A DNA stretch of 64,000 nucleotides from Populus alba (Eukaryota; Streptophyta; Magnoliopsida; Malpighiales; Salicaceae). Positions 40,555 to 53,232 of this stretch are shown here, piece by piece. The first letter of the stretch is position 1, and every line of letters begins with the position of its first letter. The notes beneath the pieces were generated by a model. The model was not told the DNA's origin, ran no database searches, and saw nothing but the letters and a program-made list of their open reading frames with translations. The stretch lies in contig NC_133291.1 in the NCBI RefSeq assembly GCF_005239225.2, forward strand, positions 248,001-312,000, in the 5' to 3' direction. The position numbers were made by a program, and so were the translations under genes.

Positions 40555-43292
40555 TCTGCATGGATGATATAGGAAGCTGTAAAAAGAAGGGTTTTGGTGC
40601 CTCTGCTTTATCTCTGTATATATTGGCTCTGTCTTGAGGCAGAGCATTGTAAAACAGGGGGCTCTGTATCTAGATGGGGTGATAGAATGCGACACGAAGT
40701 ATAATTCTAGTAAAACTGAGATAAGATCTATCTAGTCGATGGATTACATTAACCAAAAGTGGAGGATTTCTTACTGGTTTTAGCATATAAGAGGATATGA
40801 CTAAAAATACACAGCCCATCTCACCTCCCATATGCTCTACACAAGTTTTGGTTTGCCAACTCGACACGATTGAGTTGGAAAGTCCACCAATGGATCCCAT
40901 AAGGAAACAAAACTTCTTATTTTTAGGAAAACATGATTTTATTTGTGAGAATAAAAAGGAAAAAAAGGTAGCAGTTTGATTGAATTTGTTTATAACCTGC
41001 TTTCTGACGTGGGTTTTTTCTTTGCTACTCTCTAACTCAATGTTGCTGAGATGCAAGTCCAGGACTCGGACTGGTGTAGAATTTGTGCTGGTGGATTGGT
41101 ATTGAATATATCTTGAAAAGACCAAGCACACAGCTCAATTGGTTTAGAGCCAAAACAGTAATGATTAATGAATTGTCCTCCAACATTTAGCTTCCAAGCC
41201 GAACAATCCTGTGCTTGGCTATATCTGATTCTGACACTCGTGGTTCGGAGACACTGCTAGCTAATGCTCCCTCATCTCTCGAACCCTTGCAACTTCCAGG
41301 ATGTGGGTTTGGAAAAACAGACAGGGCCTGGTGGTGGACTGTCAATGTTACGAGGAAAGAGAAGAAAAATGTGCAGGAGAAGCACTACATGCCTGGTTCT
41401 GTTCAATGTGGCACAAACCGATCAACATTAAAGCCTCGGAGGCCTCTGAAGTTTAAAACAAAAGACTCTCCAACTTGCTCTCTTCGTAACAGCGTGTGCA
41501 TTGAAGAAAGAAAAAAAATAGAGAAAGAAAGGGAAGAGGAAGAGCCTAAGCAGTTCTTTCTCGGACCAAAATAGTAATTCATCATTCACAATTTTAGTCA
41601 GGAAAAAAAAAAGGAACTATTGTTAATCACCTAAACCATTTTGATGGAATTTTATCCTCTACGACATAAATGTTTTTATCCCTAACCAATGTTACTCACA
41701 ATTTCATATAAATCCGATGGATATTGGTTTGAATCTACTCAAATAAATATTTTTTTTATAATTATCTTGATTGATGAATAATCATACCACATGAGATTTG
41801 TCAAACTTGATCAACTTATATAGATGCTCGAATATCAATAAATAAAATATTTTAAAAATTATATTAAATAAAATATAAATATATTAAAAACCCAAATTAA
41901 TCTAGAAAAGCAATAAAATTTATATGTAAAGCGATGGTTTGTTTAACCAAATTAAATCTTGATGCATGAATTGCTAAAGCTAGTATGAAGAAACCATTAT
42001 CCCTAAGCACCAGGAAAAAAAAAAAAAAAACTTATTGATTGTTTGGAATATGAACTTCCATGAATCTTTATCTCTGAGAATTGAAAGAGATTATGGTGTA
42101 CTAGATAATGACAACAAAACTAATTGCTAAAAGACAGATGAGGCTGTCCTATATACTGATAAGTTAATTAATTCCTAAGATTCTAAGTAGAGGACGGAAT
42201 TTCCTGACAACGTAAGTATAGCTAGCTGTTGAACATGTCAAGTCGCCTGATATTGGGCTGTCCGATCCAAGAACTCCATTCTTTCCAGGCTGACAGGATT
42301 CTCTCTCCATTCTGGGAAATATTCTATTGCCGTCAAGCACCAAAAGTTCCAACAGATCCTGATATTCCACTCATGATATACAGCGAAATCTATGTTGCAA
42401 GAATAGTGGAGAAAAGAATTCAGTCCCTCCATCATCTCCAGCCGAGATGTTCAAAAATTGTTAGATCCTGTCATCGTTAAGCATGAAAAGAAACAGAGTG
42501 CAAGTATGTTGGTGCAGGCTGAAGATGAAGACAGCAAAATAAAAAAATAAAAAAATAAAAAGCATCTAAATTTTAATGAGCAAAATGAGTGAAACCGAAA
42601 TTGGCAGGTTTTCTCTCTCTCTCTAATAACAATAATAACATTTGTTTTTCTAGAAGGTTTACAAAATCTTAAATAAATTAGATACTCTATCTTAATTAGA
42701 AAACAAAAATAAAATATGAGATTACAAAGAAAGTATAAAATTAAAAAATAACAAGAAATCCAAAATTAGTAATGAAAATCACAAAAACTGTCAAAATCAG
42801 GACTAGAGGTGAGACCTGCAAAATCTAAAGATTTGATAATAAAAAAAGATTTTCAAAAACTCACGTAAAAATTTGAGTATCATCCAACAGTCGAATCAAA
42901 AATTATTATTTTTTAAGTTGTTATTCTGGTCTGGCACAACCAAATTTCCTTTTTAATTTAAATTTATTCTATTGGTTTATAAATATATATGCTATGTCAT
43001 TCATATTTTTTTTTCTAGAATATATTTTTATCTAATTATAAATTCATACATGATTACCTATAACCATTTATTATCCCGCGCAAGATGGTTATAGCATGGT
43101 ATCAGCTTGAGATCCACATCAAGAGATTGCAAAAGAGAACTCTCTCCTTGTTCAAAAGGGTTTCATCCTAGTCTAAAGTATCAGTGTTCAGTCCCTCGTC
43201 TTTCATTTAAGCATCGGGCTTGCAAATTATTTAATGGAGCAAGACTCGTAGTACCGAGCAAAGGCCTTGAAGATTTTGAAGAAAAAAAGAAA
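40555..43292. other. Gene-poor region
   Basis: A 119-residue frame at 41215-41574 (+) has a Lys/Glu-rich end and no recognisable domain; I do not call it. The rest is AT-rich. At about 43091 'gcatggtatcagc' resembles a retrotransposon primer site but no LTR could be delimited. Confidence 0.4.
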
Positions 43293-44174
43293 TATTATTT
43301 TGCATTCCATGTGGTGTGTTTGTTAGATTAATCTTCTAGCTAGTTGATGGGTGCGTTTAGAGCTACCAAAAATCAAAGTTTGTTTTGGATTAAAAAAGAC
43401 TCTAAGAAGACGCTGTTTTAGTTTTTTAAAACTTTAGACAGTGTTGATTCAGTTTTTTATCAAGATTTAGGAAAAAAGAAAGACTTTGTTCTTGGACTAG
43501 ACGTTGTTTTAGTCTACTGTTGGAGTCAGGGTAGTTAGCTTAATTGGACATTTAAATATGTAGACTTTGGAGCATGAGAAGTAAATCAAATGAAGCACAC
43601 CTAACATGTGGGCTCATGCAGACGTTCCTGAAGAGTTTGTTTTAGTCGTATAAAAGAAACCAAATGCACACTTGGCTTGCTGTCTGTAACTGTTCTCCTC
43701 CTAGCTTTTTATGACAAGACAAACAATGAATGAAACCTTAAATTAACAATAGCTTATGTCTACTTTTTTTTCTTTTTTTTTTTTGTCCGGACAAGCTTGC
43801 ACCTTGACTACTTGTTCTTGACGTTCATTGCAGTCTTATAAAACTGGTGTTGAAGAGAATACCTTCCCGTGTTTTCTCCACTGAACAACCTGCCCCTACT
43901 TCGATTCCAAGTCAGAGAATTCTCTTCTTCCAATAAAAATAAACACATGGCTTGTTCCAATGCCAGTCAAATTTGGATTCTGTAATTTTAAGGCTCTGAA
44001 GCAAAGTTTGTGTCTTCGAAGCTTCTCGATGGAAGAGACAGTGTTGCAAAGCTAAAGCTTTTAGCTTGTGTTCGATAATATTATTGAAAGAATCCTCAAA
44101 TTATTACCTTTTTTTTCATGTTAAAATCAACAAAAAATATTAGTTTAATATTTTCTTAATAAAGAATATTGAAA
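43293..44174. repeat. Duplicated flank A, copy 1
   Basis: From 'tattattttgcattcca' through 'cttaataaagaatatt' this segment matches 48519-49162 with substitutions and indels. Copy 2 lacks about 150 bp around 43850-44000. It lies immediately upstream of the PEPR-like kinase gene. Confidence 0.9.
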
Positions 44175-44394
44175 ATGTTTAGACTCGCGCCCTTTAAGAC
44201 CCCCCCCCCCCTCATGTGCCACTATCAACCACTACCAAGCAACTCACAAAAATCCCTTTGACATTTCACCTTCTAGCTCTCGTTTTCTCTTAGGACTATC
44301 TCAGGTTTCCAAATTCTTAGTTTTCTTCCGAGTCTAGCTATACCGTTTGTTGAATCTTAAGGCATTCCTTGCAAAACCCAGCTTCCTTTAGACT

Positions 44395-47300
44395 ATGAGT
44401 TCTGTTTTGAATCATGTCTTGCTGTTATGCTGGTACTTTGTGTCTGCCTATACAGTGTCTGGCTTGAACTATGATGGGTCGACTCTGTTGTCACTCCTGA
44501 GGCAGTGGAATTCTGTGCCTCCTTCCATAACTTCAAGCTGGAATGCATCAGACTCGACTCCATGTTCTTGGCTAGGTATAGGATGTGATAGTAGAACCCA
44601 TAGTGTAGTTTCTTTGAACCTCTCTGGTTATGCAATTTCTGGTCAATTGGGACCAGAGATTGGACTCTTAAAGCATTTGAAAACCATCGATTTGAACACC
44701 GGTAATTTCTCTGGTGACATACCCTCCCAGTTAGGCAATTGTAGTCTACTTGAGCACTTGGATTTGTCCATTAATAGCTTTACTGGAAAAATACCTGATG
44801 CCTTTAAGTGCCTTCAAAATTTGCAGTATTTGAGTCTTTCCTTTAATTCTCTCTCTGGTGAGATACCTGAGAGTCTAACCAAGCTTGAAAGCCTTGCTGA
44901 GTTGCTTCTCGATCATAATAGTCTTGAGGGTAGAATTCCTACAGGTTTCAGCAGTTACAAGAATTTGGACACCTTAGATATGTCCTTCAATAGCTTTAGT
45001 GGGGGTTTCCCTTCAGACCTTGGCAATTTTAGCAGCTTAGCAATCTTGGCCATTATTAATAGTCACTTAAGAGGTGCCATCCCATCTTCCTTTGGCCACC
45101 TAAAAAATCTTTCTTACCTTGACCTCTCCCAGAATCAATTGTCTGGGAGGATTCCTCCTGAACTTGGGGATTGCGAGTCGTTGACGACCTTAAACCTGTA
45201 CACAAATCAACTTGAGGGAGAGATTCCGGGTGAATTGGGGAGGCTAAGCAAATTAGAGAACCTGGAATTGTTTGACAATCGCTTGAGTGGTGAAATTCCT
45301 ATCAGCATTTGGAAGATTGCAAGTCTTAAGAGCATCTATGTGTACAACAACAGCCTTTCTGGTGAATTACCGCTTGAGATGACTGAGCTCAGGCAACTAC
45401 AGAATATCTCACTGGCACAAAATCAATTCTATGGGGTCATTCCCCAAACTTTGGGAATCAACAGCAGCTTATTGTGGCTCGATGTCTTTGGCAACAAGTT
45501 CACTGGTGAAATTCCGCCAAATCTTTGCTACGGGCAGCAATTGAGAATTCTTGTTATGGGTTCCAACCAACTTCAGGGCAGCATTCCTTCTGATGTGGGA
45601 GGCTGCCCAACACTCTGGAGATTGACCCTCGAGGAGAACAACCTCTCAGGTACCCTTCCACAGTTCGCAGAAAATCCTATCCTCCTGTACATGGACATCA
45701 GCAAAAATGACATTACGGGCCCAATTCCGCCCAGCATTGGGAATTGTAGTGGTCTCACTGTCATTCGTCTTTCCATGAACAAGCTTACAGGGTCCATACC
45801 CTCAGAGCTAGGTAATCTTATAAACCTTCTGGTAGTGGATCTTTCATCCAACCAACTGGAAGGTTCTTTGCCATCTCAGCTGTCAAGGAGTTACAAACTA
45901 GGCGAGTTTGATGTGGGGTTTAATTCACTGAATGGCACAATTCCGTCAAGTTTGAGGAACTGGACGAGCTTATCCACTTTGGTTTTAAGTGAGAATCATT
46001 TTACCGGGGGCATTCCACCTTTCCTGCCAGAACTTGGAATGCTTACAGAGCTACGACTTGGTGGGAATATTCTAGGAGGTGTGATTCCTTCATCCATTGG
46101 ATCGGTGCGGAGTCTGAAGTATGCCTTGAATCTCAGCAGCAATGGATTCGTCGGAAAACTTCCTTCCGAGCTAGGGAACTTGAAAATGCTTGAAAGACTC
46201 GATATATCAAACAATAATCTGACAGGAACTCTAGCAATTCTTGATCATATCCTTTCATGGGACAAGGTCAATGTTTCAAACAATCATTTCACAGGTGCAA
46301 TACCGGAAACACTGATGGACTTGCTTAACTATTCTCCGTCATCATTCTTGGGCAATCCTGGCCTATGTGTCATGTGTTCTCCATCAAGCCGCATAACATG
46401 CCCCAAGAACAGAAATTTATTGCCATGTGACAGTCAAACAAGCAATCAAAATGGACTATCTAAAGTGGCAATCGTAATGATAGCCCTTGCTCCTGTTGCT
46501 GCTGTTTCTGTGCTTCTTGGAGTGGTTTACTTGTTTATCAGGCGCAGAAGATATAATCAGGATGTTAGGATCACTTCTCTGGAGGGCCCATCTGCACAAC
46601 TCAACAAGGTGCTGGAAGTTACCGAGAATCTAAATGACAGACATATCATTGGGAGGGGAGCTCATGGAACAGTTTATAAGGCTTCATTGGGAGGAGACAA
46701 AATCTTTGCAGTAAAAAAAATTGTATTTGCAGGCCACAAAGAAAGGAACAAAAGCATGGTTAGAGAAATTCAGACCATTGGGAAAATCAGGCACCGGAAT
46801 CTGCTCAAATTGGAGGAGTTTTGGTTTCAAAAGGACTACGGTCTAATCCTGTTTACTTACATGCAAAATGGGAGCCTCTATGATGTCTTACATGGAACCA
46901 GAGCACCACCAATCCTGGATTGGGAAATGCGGTATAAGATAGCTATTGGAATTGCACATGGATTGGAATATATCCACTATGATTGTGATCCTCCTATAGT
47001 GCATAGAGACATCAAACCAGAAAACATTCTTTTAGACTCTGATATGGAGCCTCATATCTCTGATTTTGGCATAGCTAAGCTAATGGATCAGTCTTCTGCT
47101 TCAGCACAGTCCCTCTCTGTTGCGGGAACTATTGGATATATAGCTCCAGGTAACATGTTCACCTACTGTTTTAAGCATCTACTTATTATGTTATCCTGCT
47201 AATGTATTTCTTGTAGAGAAAATCTAATCATCTTTCGCTTTCACAGAAAACGCATTTACGACAATAAAGACGAAGGAATCTGATGTTTATAGTTATGGGG

Positions 47301-47605
47301 TTGTTTTGCTTGAGCTTATAACTAGAAAGAAGGCACTGGATTCCTCATTTACGGAGGGAACAGCGGAGGGAACAGCTATTGTAGGGTGGGTTAGGTCTGT
47401 TTGGAACATCAGGGAAGACATCAACAGGATTGCTGATTCAAGTCTTGGAGAGGAATTTTTGAGTTCTTACAGCATCAAGGATCAAGTCATTAACGTGCTT
47501 TTGATGGCTTTGAGATGTACTGAAGAAGAGCCTAGCCAAAGACCCTCAATGAGAGATGTTGTCAGGCAATTAGTAAAAGCAAACGATCTTAGAAGAAGGA
47601 AGTGA
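44395..47605 (+). CDS. LRR receptor-like kinase, PEPR1/2-like
   Basis: Two exons, 44395-47149 and 47247-47605, split at the usual site in the activation segment (IAP|EN) and encode 1037 residues. Signal peptide about 1-24, LRR N-cap to about 66 with paired Cys, about 23 LRRs to ~645, a Cys pair, membrane helix about 690-712, and kinase about 750-1030. Kinase motifs are complete: GRGAHGTVYKA, the lysine in FAVKK, HRDIKPEN (RD type), DFGIAK and SDVYSYGVVLLELIT. PEPR receptors bind plant elicitor peptides (Pep) and trigger immune signalling with BAK1-type co-receptors. The protein is ~85 residues shorter than Arabidopsis PEPR1, so some LRRs are missing. The ligand cannot be read from sequence. 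Confidence 0.92.
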
Positions 47606-47998
47606 AACTAGAGTACTTTTATTGACGGATTGATTCTATCAGATAGTGCGGTCCCTCTTCTCCGCATGTTTTTGTGCAGGGATCCCTGGTTTTTCAATCA
47701 ATGCTCCTTAAACATTTCCATTTCTTGAGAGATTTCTTACAAATTGTTTCTTGTATCAGAGGGGTGATAATGTTTCCTTTGTATCTCAGAATTTTTAGGA
47801 CGTTAGCTTTGGAATTTTGAACAAAATGACATCTTAGTTTGAATCATCAATCATGAATTCTTGATCACTCTCACTAACGTTGAGACTAGCTACCACCATA
47901 TGACTACTGTTTTCATAAGATGAACAATATTCCACCTTTGAGTTGAGCAGATCATAGTCTCAATGATTTTGTTGAGGTTGTTATGCTATTCAATAACA
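47606..47998. other. 3' region of the PEPR-like gene
   Basis: Probable 3' UTR and spacer before the duplicated flank B. No gene seen. Confidence 0.5.
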
Positions 47999-48507
47999 CA
48001 TGGCAACTTCCTAGCAATTCCTCAGTTCATTTTGAATGTTTCTCTCTATATATGTACCAGACACGGCAAAACTTAGGCCAAATCCACTTGGGAAGGTAAA
48101 GTCGGTTTGAAATAAAAAATGGGGGCGATGCAAATATTTGATGTCCGAGACAAGCTGAGAAGAAAAGAAGACGCAAGATCATTATGTCCATGCTTGTGGA
48201 GGGCCAGTGATGGCAATGGATTATGATTCCCATTTATATTTCTGTTTCATCCCAATCTCCCAGAAAGTCAAGAGGAAGTTTTCCTGCGTTGTCTGCTCCA
48301 GACGACTGGTTCTTGCTCAATGATCTTTATTCTCACCACACAGTCTTGAATATATCATCATATCCAATGCGGGGCAAGCTCTCTGTATCTCAATGTGATA
48401 AGGGTCATGCTAGCTACTGTGCGTTGATGTCTGATGAAAATAATATACATCTGTGATTTGCAGACAGCATATATATATCATGTAATATTGTTTATAGTGA
48501 TTCCCAG
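47999..48507. repeat. Duplicated flank B, copy 1
   Basis: From 'catggcaacttcctagc' to 'gattcccag' this matches 55049-55569 at high identity. It contains the frameshifted copy of the small Cys-rich gene. It abuts flank A copy 2 after only about 11 bases, which marks the junction of two tandem units. Confidence 0.9.
48119..48323 (+). pseudogene. Frameshifted copy of the small CxxC protein gene
   Basis: It starts MGAMQIFDVRDKLRRKEDAR like the intact copy at 55170. One extra T in 'tgcttgtgg' (about 48193) shifts the frame after CPC and brings an early stop. The rest of the DNA still matches to the original stop. A single-base change makes this either a recent loss or a sequencing error. Confidence 0.85.
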
Positions 48508-48518
48508 CATATATGTAG

Positions 48519-49162
48519 TATTATTTTGCATTCCAAATGGTGTGTTTGTTAGATTAATCTTCTAGCTAGTTGATGGGTACGATTTAGAGCTACCAAAAAT
48601 CAAAAAAAAATTTGGATTAAAAAAGGCTCTAAAAAGATGTTGATTCAGTTTTTTATAAAGATTTAGGAAAAAGGAAAGACTTTGTTCTTGGACTAGACGT
48701 TGTCTTAGTCTTCTGTTGGGGTCAGGGTAGTTAGCTTAATTGGACATTTAAATATGTAGATTTTGGAGCATGATAAGTAAATCAAATGAAGCACACCTAA
48801 CATGTGGGCTCATGCAGACGTTCCTGAAGAGTTTGTTTTAGTCGTATAAAAGAAACCAAATGCAGACTTGGCTTGGTGTCTGTACCTGTTCTCTTAGCTT
48901 TTTATGACAAGACAACAATGAATGAAACCTTAAATTAACAATAGCTTATATGTACTTGTTCTTGGCGTTCATTGCAGTATTATAAAACTGTTATTGAAGA
49001 AAAAGTTTGTGTCTTTGAAGCTTCTTGATGGAAGCTTTTTGCTTGTGCTCGATAATATTATTGAAAGAATCTTCGAATTATTACTTTTTATTTTATTTTC
49101 ATGTGTTCATATTAAAATCAACTAAAAATATTAATTCAATATTTTCTTAATAAAGAATATTT
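48519..49162. repeat. Duplicated flank A, copy 2
   Basis: Matches 43293-44174. Here it is followed not by a PEPR-like gene but, after ~800 bp, by a class XII receptor kinase gene. Confidence 0.9.
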
Positions 49163-49235
49163 TAAAAATCATTGTAGCTTTAATTATTTTCTGAAAAACA
49201 TGGTGGCTACTAAACTAATTTGATTTTGCGTTTCA

Positions 49236-49351
49236 AAATGACTTATAGTTATTTACCAGATATATCGCATCCTTCCATAAATTTCCATCCCATATACCTC
49301 GTATGGCTTGGAAAGAAATGACTTATAGTTAAATACCAGATATATTGCATC
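49236..49351. repeat. 36-bp direct repeat pair
   Basis: 'aaatgacttatagtta..taccagatatat.gcatc' occurs at 49236-49271 and again at 49316-49351, with three differences. Confidence 0.85.
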
Positions 49352-49991
49352 ACTATGTTGTGGGTTCATTTTTTCTTTTATAAAAATTTAAAATTCAAGA
49401 GAATTCAGTTCTATCACATATTCAAGAGATTAGGCTCCAATCTTGACACCAAACATAAACGCTTTTGAAACCGATGTTTATGTTAGAAAACTCAATGGTG
49501 ATGCTCTTGTTTTTTTTCTAACACCCCCCTTTGAAGATAAGAAAAGAAAAGATCTTCGGCTCCAGAATTTTCTTTTTTTGCACGGTGTAAACCATATTCT
49601 TAGAATAAAATTATTCTAAGCCTCACGTTGAAATGGTTATCCATTTCTATCCCAAGTCAAGCCTTCGAATTCTCGGTTAATATGGTTGAGGAAGGAAATG
49701 ATTTACTTCATGATACCAAAGAAAAGTTTAATGGCAGTTCAGAAAAATCCTTTTGGAAGTCAGTTTATGAGTTCAAACTGAATTTCTTCAGATATTTCAT
49801 CTAAGTATGCAAGGGAAGGTACACCTATCTATCCCATCAGTGCTCTAAACACGTGTCCTTGAGTTTGCAGATGGAAAAGGTTTGTTTCTCTTTGATGTGA
49901 ATAGCTGCTGCATCTCTCTCCAAATTCCTGCTTCTGATCACCAAGAAACTTTGTTTTGAATATTTTTCATATTCAAATAGGAATTTTATTC

Positions 49992-52900
49992 ATGACCTCA
50001 AGGGTAGTGTTCTGGCCATTCTTTGGCATACATGTTTTTCTGCTCTTGTCTTTTCCTGGCTTGCACGTTCCTTGCTTTTCTGCTGAAGCCACCTCTAGGA
50101 TTGCCAAGAATGAGACAGATCAACTGGCTCTGGTTGAATTCAAGACCCATATAACCGATGACCCTCTTGGTGTTTTGAGGTCGTGGAATAACTCAATACA
50201 TTTCTGCCAATGGCATGGCGTTCTTTGCGGTCGCCGGCATCAAAGGGTCATTGCATTGGATTTAGGGTCCTATAAACTAGCCGGGTACATATCACCTCAT
50301 GTCGGAAATTTAAGCTTCTTGAGACTATTAGATCTAACAAACAACAGTCTTAGCCAAGAAATACCACCTGAATTAGGCAATTTATCAAGGCTAAAATACT
50401 TGTATCTAAATAACAATTCGCTCAGTGGCGAAATTCCTTCCAATGTTTCCTTTTGCTTCAACCTCGTTCACTTTCTTGTTAATTGGAACCTGCTGGTAGG
50501 GAAAATTCCTGCTGAGTTTGCTACCCTGTCAAAGCTTGAGATGTTTTTCATTCATGCCAACAATCTCACAGGAGGAATCCCTGTCACGTTTGGTAACTTG
50601 ACATCTCTTCAGAGATTTTCTGCCACTCAAAATAATATTGGCGGTAGTATCCCTGATACTATTGGAAAACTGGCAAATCTCACACATATCGCTCTCAATG
50701 GTAATAGGTTTTCAGGTTCAATCCCTCCTTCATTCTTCAATCTCTCTTCTATCAGAGATTTTGAAATTTCATACAATCAACTTGAAGGAACTCTTCCTTC
50801 AAACTTAGGCATCACTCTTCCCAATCTGCAAGGTCTTGGCCTTAGCGGTAACCAATTTACTGGCTCTATTCCTTTTACAATATCTAATGCAACAAATCTG
50901 GAATACCTTGCAAGCAACGGCAACAAACATACTGGATCAGTACCTACTTTAGAAAGGTTGAATAGGCTAGGGGGTTCTTAAGCTTAAGCTCCAACCATCT
51001 TGGAAATGGAAGAACTAGTGATTTGGACTTTTTGCGGTCTTTGCTCAATGCCACTTACTTAGAGATCTTGGCTCTAAATGATAACAACTTTGGTGGGATA
51101 TTTCCTGAATTTATTGGGAACTCCACTTGGCTTAGAATTTTGTTTCTAGATGGCAATAGAATATCTGGAAGCATCCCAAATGGGATACAGAATCTTGTCA
51201 ACCTGGAAATAATGGAGCTGTGGGAGAACCAAATATCAGGTGCTATCCCCCCTGAGATTGGACATCTTCAACAGCTAAATAGGCTAAGGCTGGAGAGAAA
51301 CAGATTATCAGGTAACATTCCGTCCTCTCTAGGGAATCTGACTAGTTTAACTTCTCTTTATTTAGGACAAAATAATCTCCAAGGTAGTATCCCCTCAAGT
51401 TTAGGCTTATGCGAGAATTTGCTTGAATTGGATCTTTCTCTAAACAATCTGAGTGGCACCATACCCAAAGAACTTGTCAGCCTGTCAGCGTTATCCATTT
51501 TTATGAATTTGTCTCACAACCTCTTGAATGGTTCCCTTCCAGAAGAAGTTGGAAATTTGAAAAACTTGGGTGCTTTGGATGTCTCTGATAACATGTTATC
51601 TGGTGAAATTCCTACAAGTCTTGGCAGCTGCGTTTCATTGGAATTTCTACGCATGCAAAGAAACTTCTTATCAGGGGAATTGCCTTCATCTTTGAGGTCT
51701 TTGAAAGGCATTCGGATGTTAGATCTTTCTCGCAACAATTTAACAGGCCAACTCCCAAAATTTCTCGAGCAGTTCGACTTGCAGTACTTGAATCTGTCTT
51801 TCAATGATTTCGATGGTGAGATGCTCCTACAAGGTGTCTTCAAGAATGCAAGCGTGGTTTCAGTACAAGGGAACAGTAGGCTTTGTTGGGGTGTTATACC
51901 GCCTTGCAAGTTTCAGAATTCCACTAAAGGGAGACTGGCCCTTATGTTCAAGATAATAATCTCTGTCGTGTTTGGGGTCCTAGGAGTAACTGCTCTGTTG
52001 TCTACAGTATACTTCTGTTGGTTAAGGAAGAAAGGAAAGGGACCTGACTTGAGCAATTCAGAAAACTTGACTTTGCGACTTTCTTATCAAAGTCTCGTTG
52101 CTGCTACTGATGGGTTTTCCTCAGCTCATTTGATTGGAGAAGGCAGCTTTGGGTCTGTGTATAAAGGAGTGATCGACGAGTTGGGAACTACAGTTGCCAT
52201 CAAAGTACTCAACCTTCTTCGACGAGGAGCTTCCAAGAGTTTTGCAGCTGAGTGTGAGGCCTTGAGAAACATAAGGCATCGCAACCTTGTCAAGATACTG
52301 ACAGCATGTTCTGGTGTTGATTACAAAGGTAATGACTTCAAGGCTTTGATTTATGAGTTTATGGTCAATGACAGCCTAGAGAAGTGGCTACATCCAACTC
52401 CCATAACAGATGAGGTGAATGAGGCACCAAGGAGCTTAAATCTTCTTCAGAGACTAAACATTGCGATTGATGTTGCTTCTGCACTGGAATATCTTCACAA
52501 TGACTGCCAACCACCTGTAGTTCATTGTGATCTCAAACCAAGCAATATTCTTCTAGATGAGGATATGACTGCACATGTTGGTGACTTTGGAATAGCCAGA
52601 ATCCTTCCAGAAGCAGCCATGGACTTGTCCAATAATGTGACCAGCAGCTCTATTGGAGTAAGAGGAACTACGGGATATACAGCTCCAGGTATATACTAGA
52701 TGCCATTCTTTAGCTTCTTATCTCATTTAGTTACTTCTTCATTTTACATTTGAACCTTAAAAAGATTTCATATTATGCTATGCAAGCATTAGTAAGAGCT
52801 GTAACCCTTCACATTCCTTTAAGTTCTAACTGTTTGCTTAGAACTGTAACCAAGACATACTTTCTTGAAATTGCAGAATATGGCATGGGAAATGAGGTGT

Positions 52901-53232
52901 CAACATATGGTGATGTTTACAGCTACGGAGTCCTTCTGTTGGAGATGTTCACTGGAAAGAGACCTACAAACGACATGTTCAATGACAGTTTGAGCCTTAG
53001 TAGGTTTGTTAAGGCAGCTCTGCCTGTGCAAGTCTTAGAAATTGCAGATCCAATACTTGTTCAAGAAGTGGAAGGAGAGACAAGTGTAAACACTCCTCAC
53101 GGTCACAGAATTCAGGAGTGCTTGGCTTCAATATTTACAATCGGAGTTGCTTGTTCTGAGGAAATTCCAAGAGAAAGAAAGGGCATCAGTAATGTTGTTA
53201 CTGAACTGCATTCAATCAGAAACAAACTCTGA
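49992..53232 (+). pseudogene. LRR receptor-like kinase, subfamily XII (EFR/Xa21-like), frameshifted
   Basis: The frame from the ATG at 49992 gives a signal peptide (about 1-33), an LRR N-cap (ETDQLALVEFKTHITDDP) and about ten LRRs. It then meets a stop at 50979-50981. The family frame resumes at about 50973 as FLSLSSNHLGNGRTSDLDFL and runs through more LRRs, a membrane segment (near 51950-52015) and a kinase to 52688. After an intron it ends at 53232. A one-base loss (or two-base gain) in the G-run near 50970 explains the break. Kinase motifs are otherwise whole: GEGSFGSVYKG, VAIKVL, HCDLKPSN (non-RD, typical of pattern-recognition receptors), DFGIAR and GDVYSYGVLLLEMFTGKRPT. A single indel could be a sequencing error, so the gene may be functional. 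Confidence 0.85.

Noticed and set aside
41215..41574. 119-residue open frame (+)
   Set aside because: Low-complexity charged end, no domain, no splice or promoter support; kept only as part of the gene-poor region.
43085..43110. Possible retrotransposon primer site (catggtatcagc)
   Set aside because: Only a partial match, with no delimitable LTR on either side and no target duplication.
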